Shown: positions 1 to 6,799 of the stretch, in pieces | Numbering within the stretch: position 1 is the first letter of the stretch | How the letters are laid out: the number at the start of each line of letters is the position of its first letter | Source of the DNA: Coriobacteriales bacterium | GTDB taxonomy: Bacteria; Actinomycetota; Coriobacteriia; Coriobacteriales; UBA8131 | Length of the DNA stretch: 12,557 nucleotides | NCBI GenBank assembly: GCA_031286975.1 | Contig: JAITTM010000193.1 | Location: 1-12,557 of the forward strand | Direction of reading: 5' to 3' | Notes under the pieces: model-generated | Databases searched by the model: none | Seen by the model: only the letters and a program-made list of their open reading frames with translations | What the model was told of the DNA's origin: nothing | Translations under genes and position numbers: made by a program

Positions 1-65
1 AATATGCAAGCAGTCTCTTTCTTTTTGATGCAGTAGAATAAAAGGAATAAGGTTTAAATCAACGC
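1..65 (+). other. AT-rich leader upstream of lepA
   Basis: This short leader is clearly more AT-rich than anything downstream. A weak ribosome-binding-like AAGG lies at 49-52, about 13 bases before the lepA ATG, and an AAAGGA at 41-46 is too far away to be ideal. A TAGAAT hexamer at 34-39 resembles a -10 box, but I see no matching -35. One frame is open from the window edge to a TAA near 39-41 and could be the tail of an upstream gene, but it is too short to judge. Its base composition goes with the 5' part of lepA, not with the rest of the window. Confidence 0.4.
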
Positions 66-1883
66 ATGTCAGAAACCGCCTACATCCGCAATTTTTGTAT
101 TATCGCCCATATCGATCACGGTAAATCCACTCTGGCGGACAGGCTTATCCAGAAGGGCCGCCTTGTGGAAGACCGGGATTTTCAGGATCAGATACTGGAC
201 AACATGGACATCGAGCGGGAGCGGGGCATTACCATCAAAAGCCAGGCCGTTACCATTCCCTACATGGCAAAAGACGGCCGTGAATACGAACTCAACCTGG
301 TAGACACACCCGGCCATGTTGACTTTACCTATGAGGTAAGCCGGGCCATCAATTCCTGCGAAGGCGCCCTGCTATTGGTGGACGCCACCCAGGGCGTGCA
401 GGCCCAGACCCTCTCCAACATGTACCTGGCGCTGGAGCATAATCTGGAAATCATCCCGGTAATCAACAAAATTGATATGCACTCCGCGGATATTCCCATG
501 GCAAAACGGCAGATCGACAAAGACCTGGGACTTGATTCTTCAACCGCCCTGCTCGTGTCCGCCCGGCAGGGCACGGGGGTGGATGAACTCTTTGAGGCCA
601 TTGTTGAATTGGTTCCGCCTCCTTCGGGCGATTCCTCCGGTGCTTTAACCGCCCTCATTTTTGACTGCCACTATGATCCCTACCGGGGCGTGGTGGTTCA
701 CGTGCGCATCTTTGACGGGAAGTTCCAAAAGGGGCTGAAGATACGATTCATGTCCAACGGCAGTGAATACGAAGTGGAAACCGTGGGGGTCTTTAAACTT
801 GCCCTGGTTGAAACCGGTGAACTATCCGCCGGAAATGTCGGTTACATTATCGCCGGAGTCAAAACCGTAAGCGACGTGCGGGTGGGAGATACCGTTACCG
901 GCGCCGACAACCCCACGGAAAAAGCCCTGCCCGGTTTCCGGGAAATAAAACCCGTGGTTTTTTCCTCGATATACCCTGTGGACTCCAACGATTACGAAGA
1001 ACTCAAAACGAGTCTTGAAAAATTGAAACTCAACGACGCCTCCCTGGTCTATGAAAAAGATTCTTCCGCCGCCTTGGGCTTTGGTTTCCGCTGCGGCTTT
1101 TTGGGCCTCCTCCATCTGGAGGTTATTCAGGAACGGCTGGAACGGGAATTCAACCAGGCCGTGATCTTCACCGCCCCTTCGGTAAAATACCGTCTGCATC
1201 TCAAGGGGGTGGCAGGCGGCGCAGTGGAAGAAGTCATGGTGGACAACCCCACGGAGTACCCCGACGAGGGCCGCATCGAAAGCGCCGAAGAACCTTATAT
1301 CCGCGCTGCGGTGATCACCCCCAAAGATTTTCTTGGGAACATCATGACCTTGTGCCTGGAAAAGCGGGGAGTGCAAACCAACATGACCTACCTGGATGAA
1401 AAACGGGTGGAACTGGTGTACGATATGCCCCTTTCGGAAGTGCTTTTTGATTTTTACGACCGCCTGAAAAGCATAAGCCGGGGTTACGCTTCCTTTGATT
1501 ATGATATTACCGGTTACAAGTCCACGGAACTGGCGAAGCTGGACATCCTCCTCAACGGCAAGGCGGTGGACGCCCTTTCCCAACTGGTGTTCCGTGACAA
1601 TGCCTACGACCGGGCCCGCATAGTCTGTGAACGCCTGCGGGACGAAATCCCCCGGCAGCAATTCAAAATCCCCATCCAGGGCGCTATAGGCAGTCAGGTC
1701 ATCGCCCGTGAAACCGTGAAAGCTCTCCGCAAAGACGTGCTGGCCAAATGTTACGGCGGCGACATCACCCGCAAGCGCAAACTGCTCGAGAAGCAAAAGG
1801 CTGGCAAGAAACGCATGAAGAACATCGGCAGCGTCGAGGTTCCGCAAGAGGCCTTCATGGCGATCCTCAAGGTCGATGAATAG
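66..1883 (+). CDS. lepA: Elongation factor 4 (LepA/EF4), apparently a hybrid of two lineages
   Basis: Translational GTPase that back-translocates or remodels stalled ribosomes and affects initiation and assembly; it acts at the membrane and in the cytosol. The 605 residues match the usual LepA length of about 600. Visible motifs: P-loop AHIDHGKST (14-22), RGITIKS switch I (52-58), DTPGH (80-84), NKID (134-137), SAR (165-167), and the conserved LepA C-terminal domain from about residue 485. The body reads like Treponema-type LepA. By hand count, Lys codons up to about 1750 are 22 AAA to 9 AAG and Arg codons 17 CGG, 10 CGC, 4 CGT. After that point Lys is 6 AAG to 2 AAA, and Arg is CGC only (3 of 3). 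The last 35-45 codons therefore match the downstream genome. The position next to dus/hemW/hrcA is normal for lepA, so the 3' end is probably native. The frame is intact and the protein could function, but the gene may be an assembly artefact. Confidence 0.93.
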   Translation: MSETAYIRNFCIIAHIDHGKSTLADRLIQKGRLVEDRDFQDQILDNMDIERERGITIKSQAVTIPYMAKDGREYELNLVDTPGHVDFTYEVSRAINSCEGALLLVDATQGVQAQTLSNMYLALEHNLEIIPVINKIDMHSADIPMAKRQIDKDLGLDSSTALLVSARQGTGVDELFEAIVELVPPPSGDSSGALTALIFDCHYDPYRGVVVHVRIFDGKFQKGLKIRFMSNGSEYEVETVGVFKLALVETGELSAGNVGYIIAGVKTVSDVRVGDTVTGADNPTEKALPGFREIKPVVFSSIYPVDSNDYEELKTSLEKLKLNDASLVYEKDSSAALGFGFRCGFLGLLHLEVIQERLEREFNQAVIFTAPSVKYRLHLKGVAGGAVEEVMVDNPTEYPDEGRIESAEEPYIRAAVITPKDFLGNIMTLCLEKRGVQTNMTYLDEKRVELVYDMPLSEVLFDFYDRLKSISRGYASFDYDITGYKSTELAKLDILLNGKAVDALSQLVFRDNAYDRARIVCERLRDEIPRQQFKIPIQGAIGSQVIARETVKALRKDVLAKCYGGDITRKRKLLEKQKAGKKRMKNIGSVEVPQEAFMAILKVDE

Positions 1884-1894
1884 CTTGTAGCGGT

Positions 1895-2878
1895 ATGGAG
1901 ACGCACAGCTTACTCAAAGAACGCTTTGCCGCAAACCCGCTGCTCCTGGCACCGATGGCGGGTGTCAACGACCCCGTATTCCGTCTCATCTGCAAGAAGA
2001 TGGGCGCGGGGCTCACCTACACCGAGATGATCTCAGCCAAGGGCATGAGCCACGGTAATGCCCGAACCTTTGAGATGCTTACCCTTGAAGACGGCGAGAA
2101 ACCCGTGGCAGTCCAGCTCTTCGGCTCTGAGCCGCAGGTCATGGCACGCCAGGCGGCAGAGGTCGAGCAGCGTTTGGGCGAAGGCCTCGCCCTTATCGAC
2201 ATCAACATGGGTTGTCCCGCCCGCAAGGTCGCAGGCAAGGGAGAAGGTGCTGCCCTTATGCGGGAGCCCGAGCGGGCGCGGGCCATTCTGAGCGCTGTTG
2301 CAAAGGCCGTTGAGCTACCCGTGACCGTGAAGTTTCGCAAGGGATATGCGCTTGGTGATGACAGCGCGGTTACGTTCGCGCGCATGGTGCAGGACTGCGG
2401 AGTCGCGGCACTTGCCGTGCACGGACGTACGGCGCAGCAGTTCTACCAGGGCAGAAGCGACCGCTCGGTGGTCGGGCGGGTAAAGGCGGCTGTCGATATC
2501 CCGGTCATCGCAAGTGGCGATGTGTTCACTGCACATGATGTCGCGAGCTTTCTCTCTGAGCAGGGGGCTGATGCCGTCATGCTGGCACGCGGTGCGCAGG
2601 GCAATCCCTGGTTGTTCAGGCAGGCGGCAGCACTCCTTGCCGGTGATGCAGCGACTGCGGTTGCCGTCCCTACGCTCCAAGAGCGAACAGAGCTTGCAAG
2701 ACGGCATGTTCTTGGCGTTGCTCAAAGCTACCCCGCAAAGCTGACATCGATGCGTCGCCACGTGTCGTGGTATTTCAAGGGCACCGCAAATGCCAGCGCA
2801 ATCCGTCGCGCCGTCCACAGCTGCACAACAGTGGAAGACTACGAGACGCTGTTCTCCCAGATAGTGAAACAACGATGA
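1895..2878 (+). CDS. dus: tRNA-dihydrouridine synthase (DusB-like)
   Basis: FMN-dependent enzyme that reduces uridine to dihydrouridine in tRNA, using NADPH. The 327 residues fit the Dus family. The N-terminal TIM barrel opens with LLLAPMAGVNDPVFR (16-30), a variant of the usual MAGVTDxxFR. YTEMISAKG (42-50) follows, then the signature INMGCPARKV (103-112) with Cys107 as the expected catalytic acid. VTVKFRKGY, VHGRTAQQFYQG and IASGDV are the later FMN/tRNA-binding strands, and a helical tRNA-binding domain closes the protein. The ATG lies 11 bases after the lepA stop and has no clear Shine-Dalgarno, so translation may be coupled to lepA. The stop overlaps the hemW start. The family is certain; assignment to DusB rather than another Dus subtype is inferred from the sequence style and from its bacterial housekeeping context. 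Confidence 0.93.
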   Translation: METHSLLKERFAANPLLLAPMAGVNDPVFRLICKKMGAGLTYTEMISAKGMSHGNARTFEMLTLEDGEKPVAVQLFGSEPQVMARQAAEVEQRLGEGLALIDINMGCPARKVAGKGEGAALMREPERARAILSAVAKAVELPVTVKFRKGYALGDDSAVTFARMVQDCGVAALAVHGRTAQQFYQGRSDRSVVGRVKAAVDIPVIASGDVFTAHDVASFLSEQGADAVMLARGAQGNPWLFRQAAALLAGDAATAVAVPTLQERTELARRHVLGVAQSYPAKLTSMRRHVSWYFKGTANASAIRRAVHSCTTVEDYETLFSQIVKQR

Positions 2879-3996
2879 TGCTTGATCCTTATAAAGCGCT
2901 CTATATCCATATACCGTTTTGCAGGCAGCGCTGCGCGTATTGCGATTTTACTACGGAGGCACTGCCACCTGATGACGCGCGTATCGACGATTATTTTGAG
3001 GGGCTTATCCGTGCGATAAGAGAGGCCACGCGTGAAGGTTTGCTCGGTAGCATCCAAAGCGTCTACATCGGTGGGGGCACGCCGTCGCATGCGGGGCTCA
3101 AGCGGCTGACCAGCCTCGTCTATACGCTCTCGCTTAGCCTGCATCTGCATGATGACACAGAGTTCACCCTTGAGGCGAACCCCGAATCCCTGACGCCTGC
3201 GCTCGTGCGCGACCTCTATGCGTTGGGAGTGAACCGCTTCTCGCTGGGTGTGCAAAGCTTTCAGGACACCGAGCTTGCAGCCTTAGGACGCGTCCACAAC
3301 GCAGAAGCAGCGCGCGACGCCATTCGGGCCATTCAGGAGCGTTGCGAGAATGTCTCGGTTGACCTTATGTGTGGGATTCCCGGGCAGACGGTCGCATCCT
3401 GGCAGGACTCGCTTGCAACCGCGATTGGGCTCGCCGTTGCACATATCAGCGTCTATCCCCTGACCATCGAGGAGGACAGCTCCTTTGGACGCAGGTTTGA
3501 GCAGGGTGAGCTGTGCCCGCCGGACGATGACCTGCAGGCCGAGCTGATGGAGCAGGCGGCAGAGACCCTCGCCGCCACAGGCTTTGAGCGTTATGAGGTC
3601 GCCTCCTATGCGATGCCGGGCTTTGCCAGCAGGCACAACACGGCCTACTGGACGGGTTTGCCCTATCTGGGGCTTGGACGGGGTGCCGCCAGCATGCGCA
3701 TGACAGCCGAGGGGCGGCAGCGACTCCTTGACGGAACGGTGATCGAGCGACTCACGGCGGTGCAGGCCTGCGCCGAGGATCTTATGCTGGGCATGCGCAT
3801 GGCCCGTGGCGTGAGCACGGAGCAGATCATTGCGGCATGCGCTCTCATACCGGGGATTGCCACGGTCTTCTCCCAATTGCAGGAGCAGGGGCTGGCAACG
3901 TTGCGGGAGGGGCGCTACCAGCCCACACAGCGGGGGTGGCTCTTGGGCAATCGGATGTACGGTCTTATCTGGGATTCAGTCAGCCAGACTCAATGA
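2875..3996 (+). CDS. hemW: Radical SAM heme chaperone HemW (formerly annotated HemN-like)
   Basis: Radical SAM protein that binds heme and delivers it to respiratory or other hemoproteins. It is often mislabelled as oxygen-independent coproporphyrinogen oxidase. From the ATG at 2875 it has 373 residues. The cluster-binding motif is HIPFCRQRCAYCDF (12-25), with Cys16, Cys20 and Cys23 followed by D-F. True HemN has a fourth cysteine at that last position, so HemW is the better call. The SAM-binding YIGGGTPS, LEANPES and GVQSFQD follow, and HNTAYW with YLGLGRGA marks the C-terminal HemW region. The ATG overlaps the dus stop (ATGA), with a second in-frame ATG at 2878. The open frame extends upstream into dus, but the family begins at this point. 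The lepA-hemW-hrcA order is the same as in Bacillus, except for the dus gene placed between lepA and hemW. Confidence 0.93.
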   Translation: MMLDPYKALYIHIPFCRQRCAYCDFTTEALPPDDARIDDYFEGLIRAIREATREGLLGSIQSVYIGGGTPSHAGLKRLTSLVYTLSLSLHLHDDTEFTLEANPESLTPALVRDLYALGVNRFSLGVQSFQDTELAALGRVHNAEAARDAIRAIQERCENVSVDLMCGIPGQTVASWQDSLATAIGLAVAHISVYPLTIEEDSSFGRRFEQGELCPPDDDLQAELMEQAAETLAATGFERYEVASYAMPGFASRHNTAYWTGLPYLGLGRGAASMRMTAEGRQRLLDGTVIERLTAVQACAEDLMLGMRMARGVSTEQIIAACALIPGIATVFSQLQEQGLATLREGRYQPTQRGWLLGNRMYGLIWDSVSQTQ

Positions 3997-4022
3997 CGTT
4001 TCTCTTACAAAAAGACTGCTTG

Positions 4023-4049
4023 TTAGCAATCATCGAGGTAGACTGCTAC
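4023..4049 (+). promoter_or_regulatory. CIRCE operator (HrcA binding site), degenerate
   Basis: Left arm TTAGCAATC at 4023-4031, nine-base spacer 4032-4040, right arm GACTGCTAC at 4041-4049. The CIRCE consensus is TTAGCACTC-N9-GAGTGCTAA, so the left arm has one mismatch and the right arm two, with exact spacing. The two arms pair at 7 of 9 positions. It lies directly upstream of hrcA, where an autoregulatory CIRCE is expected. An additional right-arm-like half-site GACTGCT occurs at 4014-4020. I could not find a convincing -35/-10 pair; CTTACA (4004-4009) with AATCAT (4028-4033) is the best weak candidate and would put the start site inside the operator. Confidence 0.85.
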
Positions 4050-4083
4050 CATGTACGAATTGTTGTTCCATGCAGGGATAAGG

Positions 4084-4830
4084 GTGAAAAAACACATGCT
4101 CTCAGATCGGCGCCAAAAAGTGCTCCATGCTCTGGTTGACGAATATGTCGCCAGCGCGGTGCCCGTTGGCTCTGCAACGCTCACTCAGCGCTACACCCTG
4201 GGCATCTCACCTGCCACCGTTCGCAATGAGCTCATGGCTCTGGAGGAGAATGGCTACGTTGTCTCGCCCCATGTCTCCGCAGGCAGGATACCCACAGGAG
4301 CGGGCTACCGGATCTATGTCAATACGCTGCTGCTTTGTCCCGAGGTGCAACGCTCGCTGTGGGGAGGGATCCCTGCTTCGCACCCGGCGCAGGACGGGCA
4401 CAGCCGCACAGAGCCCGTCCTCTCGCTCGACGCGCTCTCGCAGCAGCTTTCGGATTCAACAGACTGCCTTGCCGTTGTCTGGGCACCGCGCGTGAGTGCG
4501 ACGCTCTATCGCAAGGGGATGCCTCGCGTGCTGGCACAGCCGGAGTTCCACGACGCGTCCTTGGCCATTCCCCTCATGCAGCTGCTCGAAAGCAGTACGG
4601 CCTTGGTGCGCCTGCTTGAGTCGACCTTTGATTCCAGTGGCCTGCGCATCATGATCGGGGGAGAAAGTCGTGACACGCAGGAGACGAATTTCTCCATGGT
4701 CGCCGCCTGCTATGGACGCATGAGACGCGATGGGGTAGTGGCTCTCTTTGGGCCCACACGCATGGATTATCGCAAGGCTATCAGAGCAGTCTGCTCTACC
4801 TCGCATGTTCTTGAGACGATGTACAACTGA
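4084..4830 (+). CDS. hrcA: Heat-inducible transcription repressor HrcA, internally shortened
   Basis: Repressor of class I heat-shock genes; it binds CIRCE and is kept active by GroEL. I chose the GTG at 4084, which has AGGG six bases upstream; an in-frame ATG at 4096 is the alternative. An ATG at 4051 touches the operator and is unlikely. From the GTG there are 248 residues, against about 340 in most HrcA. Residues 5-80 are the winged helix, with the ISPATVRNELMALEENG recognition region and SAGRIPTGAGYR. A GAF-like part has LAVVWAPRV (129-137), QPEF (152-155), IGGE (191-194) and the terminal GPTRMDY (223-229). APRV runs almost directly into the helix that normally follows the inserted dimerising domain, so roughly 80-100 residues seem absent without a frameshift. 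Located first in a long operon and just ahead of dnaJ. Identity is certain; the state of the dimer interface is unknown. Confidence 0.9.
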   Translation: MKKHMLSDRRQKVLHALVDEYVASAVPVGSATLTQRYTLGISPATVRNELMALEENGYVVSPHVSAGRIPTGAGYRIYVNTLLLCPEVQRSLWGGIPASHPAQDGHSRTEPVLSLDALSQQLSDSTDCLAVVWAPRVSATLYRKGMPRVLAQPEFHDASLAIPLMQLLESSTALVRLLESTFDSSGLRIMIGGESRDTQETNFSMVAACYGRMRRDGVVALFGPTRMDYRKAIRAVCSTSHVLETMYN

Positions 4831-4868
4831 GGCACTATGTATTCGGTTGGAACCAGGAAGGATAGTAC

Positions 4869-5996
4869 GTGGCTGTAGATTATTATGAAGTGCTGGGCGT
4901 TGCTAAAGAGGCATCGGATACGGAGATAAAAAAGGCGTTCTATAAGAAGGCGCGCGAACTCCACCCCGATGTCAACAAGGCCCCTGATGCCGAGGAGCGC
5001 TTCAAGGCGCTCAATGAGGCCTACGATGTATTGTCCGATACCAATAAGCGCGCGCAGTATGACCGTTTTGGTACGGTTGGTAACATGGGCGGCGGCGGAA
5101 GCCACCAGTATGTCGATTTCAGCGATCTGTTTGGTGGCGGCTTTGGGATGGGCGACCTGTTCAGCCAGTTCTTTGGCGGAGCGGCACAGGGGCGTGCCGC
5201 CGTGCGCAAAGAAGGTCGCGACATGGGCGTCGGCCTGCGTCTGACGCTTGAGGAGGTCGCCACTGGCGTCAAGAAGGAGATCGTCTACGATCGGTTGGCG
5301 CCCTGCGAGACCTGCCATGGCACCGGTGTGGGCGAGGGCGGCCAGACCGTCGAATGCGAGAACTGCCATGGTACTGGTCGCGTCATCAGCATACAGCGCA
5401 CGTTTTTGGGCGATATGCAGACACAGACCACCTGTCACGAGTGCGGCGGCACCGGCAAAACCATCGACATCCCCTGTCCGGACTGCGAGGGTCAGGGCCG
5501 TTTGCCCGACCGCCAGCATGTCACCATCGAGGTGCCGCATGGCATTCGCGACAGCCAGCAACTGCGGCTCTCGGGTTATGGCGAGGCAGGTATGCACGGA
5601 GCCGTAGCCGGCGACCTTATCGTAACCGTACGCATCGATCCGCACACGACCTTCCAGCGCGACGGTGACAGCCTCCATCTGCGCGTACAGGCATCGATTG
5701 CACAGGCCTCTTTGGGTTCGACCGTCAAGATAGATGGTATTCTCCCTAAGGAGAAGGTCGAGGTTCCTATTCCCGCCGGCTGCCAGAACGACCAGGTGAT
5801 CAAGGTCAAGGGCAAGGGTATGCCCATCTTCAAGCGCGAATCGCGCGGGGATCTCTATGCACACGTCACCGTCACGGTACCAAAGAATCTCACCAAGCGA
5901 CAGCAGGAACTACTTGAAGAGCTGGCAGAAGAGATGGGCGATGTGATAACCGGCAAGAAGAGCACCATGCAGCGCATCATCGACGTATTGTCATAA
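4869..5996 (+). CDS. dnaJ: Chaperone protein DnaJ (Hsp40, type I)
   Basis: Co-chaperone that delivers unfolded substrates to DnaK and stimulates its ATPase in the cytosol. All parts of a type I DnaJ are present in 375 residues: J domain 1-68 with the HPD triad at 32-34, a Gly/Phe region at about 72-105, and a zinc domain with four CxxCxGxG repeats (Cys146/149, 163/166, 189/192, 203/206). The substrate-binding C-terminal domains and dimerisation tail follow. The start is GTG at 4869, with a strong AGGAAGGA at 4855-4862 six bases upstream. It lies 38 bases behind hrcA with no visible separate promoter or CIRCE, so it is probably co-transcribed with hrcA under the operator at 4023-4049. Its partners dnaK and grpE are not in the window. 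They are presumably elsewhere in the genome. Confidence 0.97.
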   Translation: MAVDYYEVLGVAKEASDTEIKKAFYKKARELHPDVNKAPDAEERFKALNEAYDVLSDTNKRAQYDRFGTVGNMGGGGSHQYVDFSDLFGGGFGMGDLFSQFFGGAAQGRAAVRKEGRDMGVGLRLTLEEVATGVKKEIVYDRLAPCETCHGTGVGEGGQTVECENCHGTGRVISIQRTFLGDMQTQTTCHECGGTGKTIDIPCPDCEGQGRLPDRQHVTIEVPHGIRDSQQLRLSGYGEAGMHGAVAGDLIVTVRIDPHTTFQRDGDSLHLRVQASIAQASLGSTVKIDGILPKEKVEVPIPAGCQNDQVIKVKGKGMPIFKRESRGDLYAHVTVTVPKNLTKRQQELLEELAEEMGDVITGKKSTMQRIIDVLS

Positions 5997-6010
5997 GTAC
6001 CCGTGATGCC

Positions 6011-6799
6011 ATGTCGCTTCCGCGGTTCTTCATAGACGCTGCCTTTCTGCATCCCTCTGCCGCGGCTGGCGATGAGTGCGTTATCCCTCTTCCTGCCTCC
6101 GTCTACCAGCATATGAGAACAAGGCGCCTGCAGGCGGATGAGCATTTCGTGCTTGTCGACCAGGGCAATGTCGCGCTTGAGTTCGCGTTTGTTGAGTTGC
6201 TTGCTGCCGAGCAGGCTGTGGCGACCCAGTTTATCGCGCGAGCCCCGTCACCCGCTGGCCCCCCGCTCACCTTGGTGCAGGGCGTGTCCAAAGGCGAGCG
6301 CATGGAGCAGGCCATCCGCCAGACAACCGAGATCGGTGTCACGCGCATCATCCCCTTGCTGAGTGAGCGCGTGATTGTTCGTCTGGGGCAGGACGACGCA
6401 CGCAAAAAACGGGATCGTTGGCACAGGATCGCGCGCTCGGCGGCGGAGCAGGCAGGTCGCAACGCTGTGCCACAGCTGACGTTGCCGGTCGATCTGGAGG
6501 GCTCGCTGGCTGCCTGTGCTGACTGCGACGGCATCATCTGTGCCTGGGAGGAGAGCTCCGAGGCCTCTTTGCACACGGCAGTCGAAGCCATCAGATCCCG
6601 CAGCAACAAGCCGCTGCCCCATATCGCGTTGTACATCGGCCCCGAGGGGGGCTTCTCGGGATCTGAGGTGGAGCGGCTGCGAGCTGCGGGAGCCCTGGTT
6701 GTCTCTCTTGGCCCTACGATACTACGCACCGAAACCGCGGGACTCGTTGCCTCGGCACTGCTGCTTCATGAGCTGGGCGGCTTGGGTAACAGAGCATGA
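6011..6799 (+). CDS. rsmE: 16S rRNA (uracil-1498-N3)-methyltransferase RsmE
   Basis: SAM-dependent SPOUT-class methyltransferase that makes m3U1498 in the decoding region of 16S rRNA in the assembled 30S subunit. The 262 residues match the family. An N-terminal PUA-like domain (about 1-75) begins with PRFF. The SPOUT trefoil-knot domain carries KGERMEQAIRQTTEIGV (94-110), SAAEQAGR (143-150), the cofactor-loop IGPEGGFS (209-216) and LGPTILRTETA (233-243). Starts 14 bases after dnaJ, with only a poor Shine-Dalgarno; nearby GTG (6003) and ATG (6006) are out of frame. The stop overlaps the mtaB ATG by four bases. In Bacillus rsmE (yqeU) also follows dnaJ, separated by prmA, which is missing here. 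Confidence 0.96.
   Translation: MSLPRFFIDAAFLHPSAAAGDECVIPLPASVYQHMRTRRLQADEHFVLVDQGNVALEFAFVELLAAEQAVATQFIARAPSPAGPPLTLVQGVSKGERMEQAIRQTTEIGVTRIIPLLSERVIVRLGQDDARKKRDRWHRIARSAAEQAGRNAVPQLTLPVDLEGSLAACADCDGIICAWEESSEASLHTAVEAIRSRSNKPLPHIALYIGPEGGFSGSEVERLRAAGALVVSLGPTILRTETAGLVASALLLHELGGLGNRA

Noticed and set aside
822..1847. Long open frame on the - strand inside lepA (341 codons)
   Set aside because: It lies opposite a fully recognisable lepA, has no family motif and is a codon-bias shadow.
2767..2874. Upstream extension of hemW into dus
   Set aside because: HemW proteins begin a few residues before the YIHIPFC motif; the extension only re-reads dus in another frame.
2875..3996. Coproporphyrinogen III dehydrogenase HemN as the product
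   Set aside because: The CxxxCxxC motif is followed by D-F without the additional cysteine of HemN, and the protein is shorter than HemN; HemW fits better.
4051..4083. ATG at 4051 as the hrcA start
   Set aside because: It directly abuts the CIRCE arm and would place the ribosome site inside the operator; GTG 4084 has AGGG at a good distance and fits the family N-terminus.
4767..5864. Long open frame on the - strand over dnaJ (365 codons)
   Set aside because: dnaJ on the + strand has all four zinc repeats and the HPD motif; the opposite frame has no recognisable domain.
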